A stretch of DNA of 33,617 nt from an uncultured Lachnospiraceae bacterium (GTDB taxonomy: Bacteria > Bacillota > Clostridia > Lachnospirales > Lachnospiraceae): NCBI GenBank assembly GCA_902777355.1, contig CACYTU010000077.1, positions 1-33,617 on the forward strand, given 5' to 3'. Shown in pieces: positions 17,316-25,380 of this stretch (position 1 is the stretch's first letter; every line of letters begins with the position of its first letter). The position numbers and the translations under genes are program-made. Under the pieces are notes generated by a model that saw nothing but the letters and a program-made list of their open reading frames with translations, had not been told where the DNA came from and made no database searches.

Positions 17316-19601
17316 ATGACAGTTGTTCCCGTTTATAACGCGATCGTCGTTCCCGATTCAAATATCTTTTTCGCGATCGACGCATATAAGAAAATGACCG
17401 GGCGCGCGCCTTTTGAAGGAGAAAAAGTCATCCTGATGATGCTGCGCGCCGATGACAGCAGGGAGGATCTGGAAAAGGACAGCTTCTATCCGATTGGTGT
17501 CTCCGGTGTTATCACGGAGGTCAATGCGGGGGGCTATCTGGTCATCCGCACCCACGGCCGTGTTCATTTTGACGAGATCACGGTCTACAGCGATCACACC
17601 ATCGAACTGTCTGTTTCCCGTAAACCCGACATCGAAGATCTGGATCCCTCCTACGAATCCGAGCGGCTTGAAAAACTCAAGAAGGTCGTGATCGATTATA
17701 CTTCACAGTTTCAATGGGGCGCCCTGACCCGCGCCTATGCGGATCAGTGGACCAATATCGGAGAGATCGCTTCTATCATGTCCCCCTGGCTGGGGATCAG
17801 CAATCAGGAGCGTTATGCCCTTCTGGCCGAGGACTCCAAAAAGGCCCGGAGTGAGGCGCTGGAAAAGATCCTCTATGAGAACCTTGAGCAGTTCCATGTC
17901 AACAATGAGGCCAGGAACGCGCAGGAGGAAGGCTACCAGAAAGTCTACCGGGAGCAGGCTATTAAAAAACAGATCGAGTATCTGCAGAAAGAACTCGATG
18001 AGATGCACCCCGAAAACATCACGGACGTACGCCGTTTCCAGGTTAAGATCGAGGAATCGGGGATGAACGAGACAGCCCGCAAGGAGGCTGACAAGGTCCT
18101 CAACCGCTATAAGCAGGAAGGACAGAACAGTCCCGAATCCGGTATGCTGTACGACTATCTGGATTTCATCACAGGTCTGTCCTGGAAAAACGAGGACGCT
18201 CAGGAAATCGATCTCGACGAGGCGGAAGCCGTACTCGAAGAAGACCATTTCGGACTCAAAAAGGTTAAAGAGCGCATTATCCAGCAGATTGCCGTGATGA
18301 ATCTGAAAAAACAGCAGTCAGGCTCCATTCTCTGCTTCGTCGGAGCTCCCGGAACCGGCAAGACCAGCATAGGTCAGAGTATAGCCAAAGCCCTTCACCG
18401 CAAATACTCGCGCGTGAGTCTGGGCGGTGTGCGCGATGAAGCGGACATCCGCGGCCACAGGCGCACTTATATAGGGGCCATGCCCGGCAGGATCATGGAC
18501 GGCATCCAAAAGAGCGGTGTCTCCAATCCCGTCATGGTCCTCGACGAGATCGACAAGCTGTCCGTCTCCTACAACGGAGATCCGGCCAGCGCCCTGCTCG
18601 AGGTACTGGATCCCGAACAGAACAGCAATTTCACCGATCACTACATGAACTGCCCCTATGACCTGTCCAATGTCCTTTTCATATGCACAGCCAATACCCT
18701 GGAAACCATCCCCGAGCCACTGCTCAACCGTATGGAAGTCATTCAGTTCCAGGGCTATACAGCCACTGACAAGCTGCAGATCGCCAAGAGGCATCTGCTT
18801 CCCAAAGCGCTGCAGACAGTCGGGATCAGCGCGGATCAGCTCGAGCTGTCCGATGATATGATACGCCTGATCATTTCCGACTATACCCAGGAGGGCGGCG
18901 TGCGCGGACTGCGCAAGCGCCTGGAGACGCTCTGCCGCGCCGCGGCTGTCCGTATCGTACGGGGCAAAGGAGAAAAAGTCACTGTAACGCCTGAAAATCT
19001 CCGGGACTACCTCGATATGCATCCTGTATATCACAAAAAAGTCAAGGAAGAAGCAAATCCCGGTATCGTCACAGGTCTGGCCTGGACAGCTGCCGGAGGT
19101 GAGATCCTGTATATTGAAACACTGTTAACTAAGGGCAAGGGAGAAATCCTGATCACCGGTCAGCTGGGTGATGTCATGAAAGAATCAGCCCGCATAGCTG
19201 TCACGCTGGTGAAATCGCTCTTCCCCGATAAATCGAATATTTTCGAGGAGAACGACCTGCACATCCACGTTCCGGATGGAGCGACTCCCAAGGACGGTCC
19301 GTCTGCCGGCATAACACTGACGACTGCCCTCTCCTCCCTGGTGACAGGAATCCCTGTACCTCCCAATATCGGCATGACCGGCGAAGTGTCACTTCAGGGC
19401 GGAGTCAATCCCATCGGAGGTCTTCCTGAGAAGCTTCTGGCGGCACAGAGAGCGGGCGTAAAACAGGTCTTTATTCCCGCCGACAATGTGGACGACCTCA
19501 GGGATGTCCCCGAAGAAGTCAGGGAAAACCTGGAGATCACCCCTGTAGAAGAGGCTGTCCAGGTACTGCGCAGCCTGGGGATCCTGAAAGAAGCAGTCTG
19601 A
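17316..19601 (+). CDS. lon: ATP-dependent protease Lon
   Basis: Lon unfolds and degrades damaged and regulatory proteins. The 761-residue protein has a N-terminal substrate-recognition domain, helical linker, AAA+ module with Walker A GAPGTGKT (near residue 342) and Walker B VMVLDEIDKL. The C-terminal serine protease carries the catalytic Ser in PKDGPSAG (about 663) and the catalytic Lys in GGLPEKLLAA (about 706). The ATG is preceded by AAGGAG. It stands alone on the plus strand with its own promoter, a CIRCE operator and a terminator 57 bp after the stop. The CIRCE site predicts heat induction through HrcA. Confidence 0.97.
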   Translation: MTVVPVYNAIVVPDSNIFFAIDAYKKMTGRAPFEGEKVILMMLRADDSREDLEKDSFYPIGVSGVITEVNAGGYLVIRTHGRVHFDEITVYSDHTIELSVSRKPDIEDLDPSYESERLEKLKKVVIDYTSQFQWGALTRAYADQWTNIGEIASIMSPWLGISNQERYALLAEDSKKARSEALEKILYENLEQFHVNNEARNAQEEGYQKVYREQAIKKQIEYLQKELDEMHPENITDVRRFQVKIEESGMNETARKEADKVLNRYKQEGQNSPESGMLYDYLDFITGLSWKNEDAQEIDLDEAEAVLEEDHFGLKKVKERIIQQIAVMNLKKQQSGSILCFVGAPGTGKTSIGQSIAKALHRKYSRVSLGGVRDEADIRGHRRTYIGAMPGRIMDGIQKSGVSNPVMVLDEIDKLSVSYNGDPASALLEVLDPEQNSNFTDHYMNCPYDLSNVLFICTANTLETIPEPLLNRMEVIQFQGYTATDKLQIAKRHLLPKALQTVGISADQLELSDDMIRLIISDYTQEGGVRGLRKRLETLCRAAAVRIVRGKGEKVTVTPENLRDYLDMHPVYHKKVKEEANPGIVTGLAWTAAGGEILYIETLLTKGKGEILITGQLGDVMKESARIAVTLVKSLFPDKSNIFEENDLHIHVPDGATPKDGPSAGITLTTALSSLVTGIPVPPNIGMTGEVSLQGGVNPIGGLPEKLLAAQRAGVKQVFIPADNVDDLRDVPEEVRENLEITPVEEAVQVLRSLGILKEAV

Positions 19602-19606
19602 AAAAT

Positions 19607-19638
19607 GCAAGACTCGCTCGCCAGTCTTGAGCGATGAA
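19607..19638. repeat. Partial copy of dispersed repeat family A
   Basis: GCAAGACTCGC (19607-19617), a CAGTCTTG segment and GCGATGAA (19631-19638) match the right part of the full element at 32859-32938, with a shortened and slightly broken stem. It begins five bases after the lon stop codon. Confidence 0.7.
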
Positions 19639-19668
19639 GAATAAAATCACCGAAGAATAAAATCACCG
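19637..19668. repeat. 16-bp exact tandem duplication before the lon terminator
   Basis: AAGAATAAAATCACCG occurs at 19637-19652 and again at 19653-19668. The second copy supplies the left arm of the lon terminator, so the first is a spare left arm. Confidence 0.85.
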
Positions 19669-19716
19669 GGATTTGATGCCGTCCTGCAGACGGCGTCAAT
19701 ACTCCGGTGATTTTTT
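19659..19716 (+). terminator. Intrinsic terminator of lon
   Basis: AAAATCACCGG (19659-19669) pairs with CCGGTGATTTT (19704-19714); an inner GCCGTC/GACGGC stem tops it and T6 follows on the plus strand. Confidence 0.9.
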
Positions 19717-19811
19717 ATACTGTGTTTAAAAATCTATTCAGGATTTATTACATATGGGTTATGAACATTGCACATAAACATGGCACATACTCATATGATT
19801 GAAAGCTGAGC

Positions 19812-20393
19812 TTACATGGGATGTCCCCACAATGTTTCTTCCAGCATTTTCATATTCTCAAGAGGATTATCAGAGACCATGAAAAGATGCTCATAGAAAT
19901 AATCCTCATTGAAAGTCAGACGCATCTGGTACCATTTAGCGCCTCCGTGAACAGATGATGACAGGCCTTCATTTTCAAAACCGAATCTGGAATAATATTC
20001 GATCATATTTTCTTTACAGGTGAGGACAAGGCCTTTGCAGCCTCTGTCGCCTGCCTCGCTGATCACCCGGTTGAGAAGCCAGGCAGCGTATCCCTGTCTC
20101 CGGTATTCAGGCAGGGTGCATACACTGAAGATCATGAGCCAGTCGCCGTCTTTTCTGTGGCAGGAGGGATCGGCATACATCTCATCTGTCAGATTCGATT
20201 CGGCAGTTACGGGGCCTGCTGCATAGCAGATCAGGTCATTGTAATCTGTGAAGCCAAGCCAGAAGCAATCAGGATAGGTCTTCAGTCTCCCTGCCAGTCT
20301 GTCCCTGTCAGCAGCTTCCGCAGCCGGAAAGCAGGCTGCTTCCAATGCGGCGATACGGTCAAGATCAGTTTCTTTTGCCTTTTTGATATACAT
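19812..20393 (-). CDS. GNAT-family N-acetyltransferase
   Basis: A 193-residue protein with the GNAT fold. The start is IKKAKETDLDRIAALEAACFP, the acetyl-CoA-binding motif A is CTLPEYRRQGYAAWLLNRVI (about 90-112), and the VLTCKENMIEYYSRFGFENEG segment typical of motif B follows. The acceptor substrate is unknown. AAAGGA lies before the ATG. The gene is separated from the upstream PIN-like gene by an intrinsic terminator, so it probably has its own promoter. It converges with lon across the 19659-19716 terminator. Confidence 0.88.
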   Translation of the reverse strand: MYIKKAKETDLDRIAALEAACFPAAEAADRDRLAGRLKTYPDCFWLGFTDYNDLICYAAGPVTAESNLTDEMYADPSCHRKDGDWLMIFSVCTLPEYRRQGYAAWLLNRVISEAGDRGCKGLVLTCKENMIEYYSRFGFENEGLSSSVHGGAKWYQMRLTFNEDYFYEHLFMVSDNPLENMKMLEETLWGHPM

Positions 20394-20495
20394 GATTATT
20401 TCCTTTCACTCAAGAATCCCGATCGAGTCCTGAATAGGGTAGACACCGGCCTGCGTCCGCCGCAAGGCGGAAAAAATTACACGGGCCGTGTCATT

Positions 20496-20531
20496 GAAAA
20501 ACAGCCGGACACCGCAGGTGCAGTGTCCGGC
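20496..20531 (-). terminator. Intrinsic terminator after the PIN-like gene
   Basis: GCCGGACAC (20504-20512) pairs with GTGTCCGGC (20523-20531). On the minus strand the stem is followed by TGTTTTTC. It lies 30 bp after the stop of the 661-residue gene. Confidence 0.88.
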
Positions 20532-20561
20532 CCCTCAGTCTTGTTCCGACCGACTTATCCT

Positions 20562-22547
20562 TTACATTTGATACATTGTCTTTGCGAAGGGCTTGAGCAG
20601 AAAATAGAATCTGCGGCCCTTTTCCTTGCCATAATGCTTGAGGAGCGCATAGCGAAGGGAGGTCAGATTGTTGAGCTTTTCTCTAACACTAAGAAGATAT
20701 TCAGATATGTCCGCCGGGTACTCGCCAGTATAATCACTGCGGGCAAAAATGATCTCGCAATAATATTCAAACTTCTGCTTGAGATCCGGCTTCAGCACAG
20801 GAATGCTGCGTGTATTGTTCTTGATGGAAAGATAGATATCTTTTCCCTGATCCCCGTAAAAAGTTGCCAGCTGATTGTGAAGCTCAGCCAGATTGTCGGG
20901 GCCAATGCAGGCGACGATTCTGGCGATTTCTTCGTCTCCCGGGATCCGGGACGCCTCAGAATTATCCCCTTCAGCTGCAGCTGCGCTGTTTTCTGTGGAG
21001 GAAGCTCCTGCATCCGGGGACTTCGCTGCGGTTTTGGCGCTTTTCTGCTCTTCGGATGAGCTGTTTTCAGAGGAATTCTCGACAGGCTCCGCCTTTTTGG
21101 AACCGGACTTGGTCCTTCTGGATCTTGATCTGCGTGATCTGGTCTTGCGCGGACTGTCGGCCGCCTGATCATCAGTCTCCTGACCGGAGTCAGCGGATTC
21201 CGGATTCTCTTCGGATTCATCCGGTTTTGAGCGGGCAGCTTTTTTCTTTTTGTCCGTTCCCGTACCGCTGACAGACCCGGAAGAAACTAGATCGCCGGTG
21301 GAAGCGGCCTCACTCGCGTCGGAATTATCTCCGGAGGCAGGAATACTGTCGTCTGTATCTGAAGAATCCTGATCCTGTCCGGGAGCTGTATCAGCTGTTT
21401 TCCCTTTTTCATGGGATCCGGAGGGAGTCGGAGCGGAAAGCTCTTCTTCTGTGGGATCGTCTTTGAATTCTTCTCTGAACTCTTCTCCGAAATCTTCTCC
21501 GAAACGTTCCCTGTGGTCTTCATTTAAGTCATTCCGCAGGCCGGGACTTTCCTCTCCATCTTCTTTCTCTGAAACGGAGGAAGCAAGAGCAGAATCCATG
21601 CCTGCACCTGCATAGGAGGCATCGGGCTTTTGGATATCCTGAGCGGAACCGATAAGAGATGATTCAGGATCCTGACTGCCCTGATCTGCATCATTATATT
21701 CAGGAACCTGTTCCGGATCAGCTTCATCCTGAGAAAGGGGTTCCTGATCTGAATACTCCGCATCACTGTAGTCATGGGTGTCGTATTCGTCTTCAGAACC
21801 GGTTTCTTCGTCTGAATTTTCATAAATGGATTCATCGTCCGCGGACATCTCATCTGAGGATACCTCATCCGAAGCAGCCTCATCTGTGTCGTCCTCTTCC
21901 TCTTCGAAGTCCGGATCGTAATCCTCATCCTCATTTTCAGGAATACTGTCGAAATCCTCCTCCACAAAATCTGCCTCTTCAGCTTCAGGCTCCGCGGCAG
22001 TCTCCGCATCCCTCAAAACAGGGCGGGAAGGTCTGACATCCTGCATCTCTGCCGGATCCGCAGAGGAAACCGCTGAAGATGCTGCAGCTGTTTCAGTTTC
22101 TTCCCCGATCACAGCCCGGTTTACATGATCACGGGTACGATCGGAGGCATTTCTCCACTCCAGATCTTCTCTTCTGCGTCTCTCGAGATTTTTACACTCT
22201 TTTCCTGTGATTCGTTTGACCGATTTTTTGCTGCGTCTCCAATACTTGACGGCTGCGTCAAAGCCTGTGTCGTTGGTGACGATCACAAACCTGTCGCTCT
22301 CGTTTTTACTGATTCGATATCCGAGCTCGGTGACGAGCTGGAAATCCAGCGCATTTGTGCCCTCATAACATTTGATGAAGGTCACTGTCCTGTCGGATTC
22401 CTTGAGCTTGATCAGACTTTCATAACTCATGTGCGGACTGTTTCTGGTATAAAAAACAATCAGCTCTGTCTGATCAGCAGGGAGTTCCAGAAGAGAAATC
22501 CAGAAATCTCCGACATTTTCGCTGTCTATTAAATATTGTACTGTCAT
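20562..22547 (-). CDS. PIN/NYN-like domain protein with long acidic disordered region
   Basis: A 661-residue protein in three parts. Residues 1-135 resemble a PIN/NYN nuclease-type fold, with acidic residues in YLIDSENVGD near the start, an ALDFQL segment and VTNDTGFDAA. About residues 140-460 are dominated by Asp, Glu and Ser and should be disordered. A very basic Arg/Ser patch (RKTRSRRSRSRRTK) lies near 470, followed by a Ser/Ala-rich linker. The last 124 residues look helical and globular. The ATG at 22547 is preferred to an upstream TTG because AGGGA is six bases upstream. RNA or DNA cleavage is an inference from the fold only; I do not recognise the C-terminal domain. A terminator follows. 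Confidence 0.8.
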   Translation of the reverse strand: MTVQYLIDSENVGDFWISLLELPADQTELIVFYTRNSPHMSYESLIKLKESDRTVTFIKCYEGTNALDFQLVTELGYRISKNESDRFVIVTNDTGFDAAVKYWRRSKKSVKRITGKECKNLERRRREDLEWRNASDRTRDHVNRAVIGEETETAAASSAVSSADPAEMQDVRPSRPVLRDAETAAEPEAEEADFVEEDFDSIPENEDEDYDPDFEEEEDDTDEAASDEVSSDEMSADDESIYENSDEETGSEDEYDTHDYSDAEYSDQEPLSQDEADPEQVPEYNDADQGSQDPESSLIGSAQDIQKPDASYAGAGMDSALASSVSEKEDGEESPGLRNDLNEDHRERFGEDFGEEFREEFKDDPTEEELSAPTPSGSHEKGKTADTAPGQDQDSSDTDDSIPASGDNSDASEAASTGDLVSSGSVSGTGTDKKKKAARSKPDESEENPESADSGQETDDQAADSPRKTRSRRSRSRRTKSGSKKAEPVENSSENSSSEEQKSAKTAAKSPDAGASSTENSAAAAEGDNSEASRIPGDEEIARIVACIGPDNLAELHNQLATFYGDQGKDIYLSIKNNTRSIPVLKPDLKQKFEYYCEIIFARSDYTGEYPADISEYLLSVREKLNNLTSLRYALLKHYGKEKGRRFYFLLKPFAKTMYQM

Positions 22548-22713
22548 ACACAATCCCTGATCGGTCGGAACATCAGAAATTATAACACGAAGGCAGGCCC
22601 CCGGGCAATCTGTTTATCAGCCTATATTATGCTGATATTAAGCCTAGGTTGTACACGCCCCATCGAAGGGCGTAGACATGTATCTTGTTTTTATATATGG
22701 CCTTTGCTCAGGT
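22548..22713 (-). other. Spacer with ACGCCC/GGGCGT hairpin
   Basis: A short inverted repeat (about 22657-22675) lies between the mechanosensitive channel gene and the PIN-like gene. It has no T-run. Promoter boxes for the PIN-like gene could not be assigned with confidence. Confidence 0.35.
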
Positions 22714-23622
22714 TTATTCCATGTGGACATGAACCTGGGGGAAGGGAATACTGATTCCGGCCTCATCAAATCTGAGTTTGACTGCCTCTGTGACAGCCCA
22801 CTTGGCGCTGAGGAAGGAGGGGGATGGCACGTAGCAGTTCATACCCATGTTGACAGCACTGTCTCCCAGACTGTCCACGAAAACGTCCACCGGATGGTTC
22901 TGCAGGATATCCGGAATCTCCTTGCTGATCTCAAGAAGGATCTTCTTGGCAAGCAGGATATCGGAGTCGTAGCTGATACCGACGAGCAAGTCCAGGCGTC
23001 TGATCGGGTTTTCCCCGCAGTCAGTGACGGCACAATTTGAAATAATGCTGTTGGGAATCGTTAGTACCCGGTTATCTTTAGTGGTGATGGTCGTATATAC
23101 CAGTCCGATCATGGACACAGTGCCCTCACCGTGATCACAGATAATATAGTGCCCGACCCTGAATGGATGCATGAGAAGAATGAGAATGCCTCCGGCCACA
23201 TTGGCAAGGCTTCCCTGCAGGGACATGCCGATTGCCAGCATGAGGGTGCCCAGCACAGTGACGATAGAGGCTGTATTGATCCCAAGCTGACCGAGAATGA
23301 CGAATATCAGAATGATGTGGAGAAAAATCTCCAGCGCGGAACCCAGGAATCTGGTAAGTCCGATGTCTGCCTGTGTTTTCTCCAGACCTTTCTGAAGCAT
23401 ATGATGGAGCAGCCTGATCAGCTTCCTGCCGATCAGGATGATGATCAGGCAGACGATGATATTGAAGGCGAGGGACCTGATTACAGGGAGCATGCTCTCA
23501 AAAAAGTTTTTTAAATTTGTCACCGTGAGATCTGATGGCTCAATGGGCTCCATCTGTTCTAGCTGTTCGACCGGTGTGCTTTCCGTGGCTGTACTGATAA
23601 TACCAGACATACTGATGAACAT
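22714..23622 (-). CDS. Small-conductance mechanosensitive ion channel, MscS family
   Basis: A 302-residue MscS-type channel, releasing solutes under osmotic downshock. It has three N-terminal membrane segments. The third, pore-lining one is rich in Gly/Ala (LGTLMLAIGMSLQGSLANVAGGI). The beta domain with PFRVGHYI and VLTIPNSIISN follows, as in canonical MscS. AGAGGAAAG lies before the ATG. The gene is downstream of the ThrH-like gene after 198 bp. Confidence 0.93.
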   Translation of the reverse strand: MFISMSGIISTATESTPVEQLEQMEPIEPSDLTVTNLKNFFESMLPVIRSLAFNIIVCLIIILIGRKLIRLLHHMLQKGLEKTQADIGLTRFLGSALEIFLHIILIFVILGQLGINTASIVTVLGTLMLAIGMSLQGSLANVAGGILILLMHPFRVGHYIICDHGEGTVSMIGLVYTTITTKDNRVLTIPNSIISNCAVTDCGENPIRRLDLLVGISYDSDILLAKKILLEISKEIPDILQNHPVDVFVDSLGDSAVNMGMNCYVPSPSFLSAKWAVTEAVKLRFDEAGISIPFPQVHVHME

Positions 23623-23820
23623 GTTTTTCTTTCCTCTTGCTTAAACCGCGAGTTTTCCCGTTTATACTGAGCGTTTAACTCTAAACCGGTCAGACCTGCT
23701 GTCGCCTTATTAATCTGATTCAGCCGGATGCGTGCTCTGAATCTGCGGTGCCGCATGTCGACTTGAAATATCTTCAAACGTAAACCACGCCGAACTGCAT
23801 CAGATGGTTTATGAACAGGA

Positions 23821-24426
23821 TCAGGCACCGATTACTTTTTTAATGGCAGCGAGAAGATCATCGAATTCCTCGAAGGCGGGAAGATCGGGGTTATCTTTGC
23901 GGATCTGGTCGGTGCTCCTGAACAGGAAACCGTCTTTTCCGGCTCTGATCATGGCCAGATCATTATAGCTGTCCCCAATGCCGACCGTCTCAAATCCAAT
24001 GGACTGAAAAGCTCTCACGGTGGAAAGCTTGGAGTTTTCGCAGCGCATTTTGTGGCCGATGATCTCTCCGTCGGGAGCGACGATCAGTGAATTGCAGAAA
24101 AGTGTCGGCCATTCAAGCTTCTTCATCAGGGGTTTAGCGAACTCGGTAAAAGTATCGCTGATGATGACAGCCTGTGTCATGCTGCGCAGCTCATTGAGGA
24201 AATCAAGTGCACCCGGAAGCGGTTCGATTTTGGCAATCGTCTCCTGAATCTGAGGAAGTCCCAGGCCGTGCTCATGAAGGATGCCGCGGCGGAATGCCAT
24301 GAGCTTGTCGTAATCCGGCTCATCCCGGGTTGTCCTTCTGAGTTCAGGGATTCCGGTCACTTCCGAAAAAGCAATCCAGATTTCCGGTACCAAAACACCT
24401 TCCAGGTCCAAACAAATAATATGCAT
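23821..24426 (-). CDS. thrH: ThrH-like HAD phosphatase (phosphoserine phosphatase / homoserine phosphotransferase)
   Basis: A 201-residue HAD-superfamily enzyme. Motif I is CLDLEGVLVPEIW with Asp nucleophile near residue 7, motif II is the VIISDT segment, and motif IV is GIGDSYNDLAM. The LDLEGVLVPEIWIAF start is diagnostic of the ThrH group described in Pseudomonas, where the enzyme dephosphorylates phosphoserine and can transfer phosphate to homoserine. The function in this organism is inferred. AAAGGA precedes the ATG. Its leader contains a 13-bp repeated segment and the family B palindromic repeat. Confidence 0.85.
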   Translation of the reverse strand: MHIICLDLEGVLVPEIWIAFSEVTGIPELRRTTRDEPDYDKLMAFRRGILHEHGLGLPQIQETIAKIEPLPGALDFLNELRSMTQAVIISDTFTEFAKPLMKKLEWPTLFCNSLIVAPDGEIIGHKMRCENSKLSTVRAFQSIGFETVGIGDSYNDLAMIRAGKDGFLFRSTDQIRKDNPDLPAFEEFDDLLAAIKKVIGA

Positions 24427-24441
24427 TTTCTGTTTTCCTTT

Positions 24442-24475
24442 CTAAATAGCTGAATATACTTCCTAAATAGCTGAA
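24442..24475. repeat. 13-bp direct repeat in thrH leader
   Basis: CTAAATAGCTGAA occurs at 24442-24454 and 24463-24475, a period of 21 bp, just upstream of the thrH ribosome binding site. Confidence 0.75.
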
Positions 24476-24526
24476 AAAATTTTTTATGTAAACAGCTGGG
24501 AAATTCTATATCTTAAGTGTGATTAA

Positions 24527-24594
24527 AACAGCGAGGAAAGCGGCTGCAAATGCCGAGCCCGCTTGAGCATTTGCGGACATTTGCGAGCGCTCAC
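24527..24594. repeat. Dispersed repeat family B, copy 2
   Basis: Same outer blocks as the copy at 16863-16934. Here the hairpin is GCAAATGC (24546-24553) with GCATTTGC (24567-24574) plus an inner CGAGC/GCTTG pairing. It lies between the DUF956 gene and thrH. Confidence 0.8.
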
Positions 24595-24656
24595 GCCCAT
24601 TACCACAAGTGTGAAAATTTAAAAGTCATTAAATTATACGGAACTGCCAATCCGGC

Positions 24657-25034
24657 TTATTTTTTTCCGAAGCGGGATTTGATTCCGCGGCTGAGTTTCT
24701 GAGTAAAAGTCAGTGCCCGTACAAGATGATCCTCAGGCATATATTGCCGGCAGGCTCTTAAAAGAGGTTTTGTGTTTTTTCCTGCCGAATAGCGGAAAAT
24801 GCCGTTTCGCTTTGTCTGTACCTCGAATCGGGGAAGCCATTTTCCCCCAAACACAACATCTGCCACGATATAGGTGATCTCTTCCCAGGGGATCTGCACA
24901 TAATTCTCGACATTTCTGTTGTCGTAGAATTCAAATGCCTTATCGCCCACCATGATCTTGCCGTATTCGTTGATTCCGCGGAAAGAGGTCGCGTTGCAGA
25001 CATAGTCTACTTTTGTATTCATGGATTCTGCCAT
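24657..25034 (-). CDS. manO: DUF956 family protein, mannose PTS-associated
   Basis: A 125-residue soluble protein beginning MAESMNTKVDYVCNATSF and continuing GINEYGKIMVGDKAFEFYD, with PWEEI and GGKWLPRF in the middle. This is the DUF956 family, called ManO in lactic acid bacteria, whose gene commonly lies directly after mannose-type PTS genes; a regulatory role is suspected but not settled. Its place after manZ supports the assignment. Unusually, a strong terminator stands between manZ and this gene, and a separate promoter can be seen. AGAGGA precedes the ATG; a second in-frame ATG is four codons later. Confidence 0.85.
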   Translation of the reverse strand: MAESMNTKVDYVCNATSFRGINEYGKIMVGDKAFEFYDNRNVENYVQIPWEEITYIVADVVFGGKWLPRFEVQTKRNGIFRYSAGKNTKPLLRACRQYMPEDHLVRALTFTQKLSRGIKSRFGKK

Positions 25035-25108
25035 ATTTCAGTCCTCTCAGACCGCGCCGGCTTCCTTACCTGCGCGGGAAAATATTAATCATGATTACCG
25101 CATCGACT

Positions 25109-25137
25109 ATATTATCATGCAACGTTCGATTTTTCAA
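25109..25137 (-). promoter_or_regulatory. Sigma-A-like promoter of the DUF956 gene
   Basis: On the minus strand TTGAAA (25132-25137) and TAATAT (25109-25114) are 17 bp apart, about 75 bp upstream of the ATG. Confidence 0.6.
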
Positions 25138-25290
25138 TTATAGACTCGCATCGGGACACGTCCTTCGAGAGAACGTGTACAGTAACGACTAATGTTGATT
25201 TTCCTCGTATAAGAGTCTCACGCAAGGCGGCCTGCGGACTTTGTATGACAATGTTCCCGCTTATAGGCTGTTCACTATTACGGTTTGGGC
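25138..25290 (-). other. Unassigned spacer between PTS terminator and manO promoter
   Basis: About 150 bp with no gene. It contains short inverted segments such as CGTCC/GGACG-like arms around an ACGTGT motif and a GCAAGGCGGCCTGC stretch. Could hold an operator or leader; nothing specific is recognised. Confidence 0.35.
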
Positions 25291-25324
25291 AAAAAAAACC
25301 GCCGGCAGGAATTCCTGCCGGCGG
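25291..25324 (-). terminator. Terminator of the manXYZ operon
   Basis: A perfect 26-bp palindrome (25299-25324, CCGCCGGCAGG on the left, centred on GAATTC) followed on the minus strand by eight T. It lies 56 bp after the manZ stop. Confidence 0.93.
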
Positions 25325-25380
25325 CACAAGTTCTGAGTCATTTGATTATACAGAGGACTTTCTCTGTGTTCATGTATAAA

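Noticed and set aside
22657-22675. ACGCCC/GGGCGT hairpin as the terminator of the mechanosensitive channel gene
   Set aside because: No T-run follows on the relevant strand.
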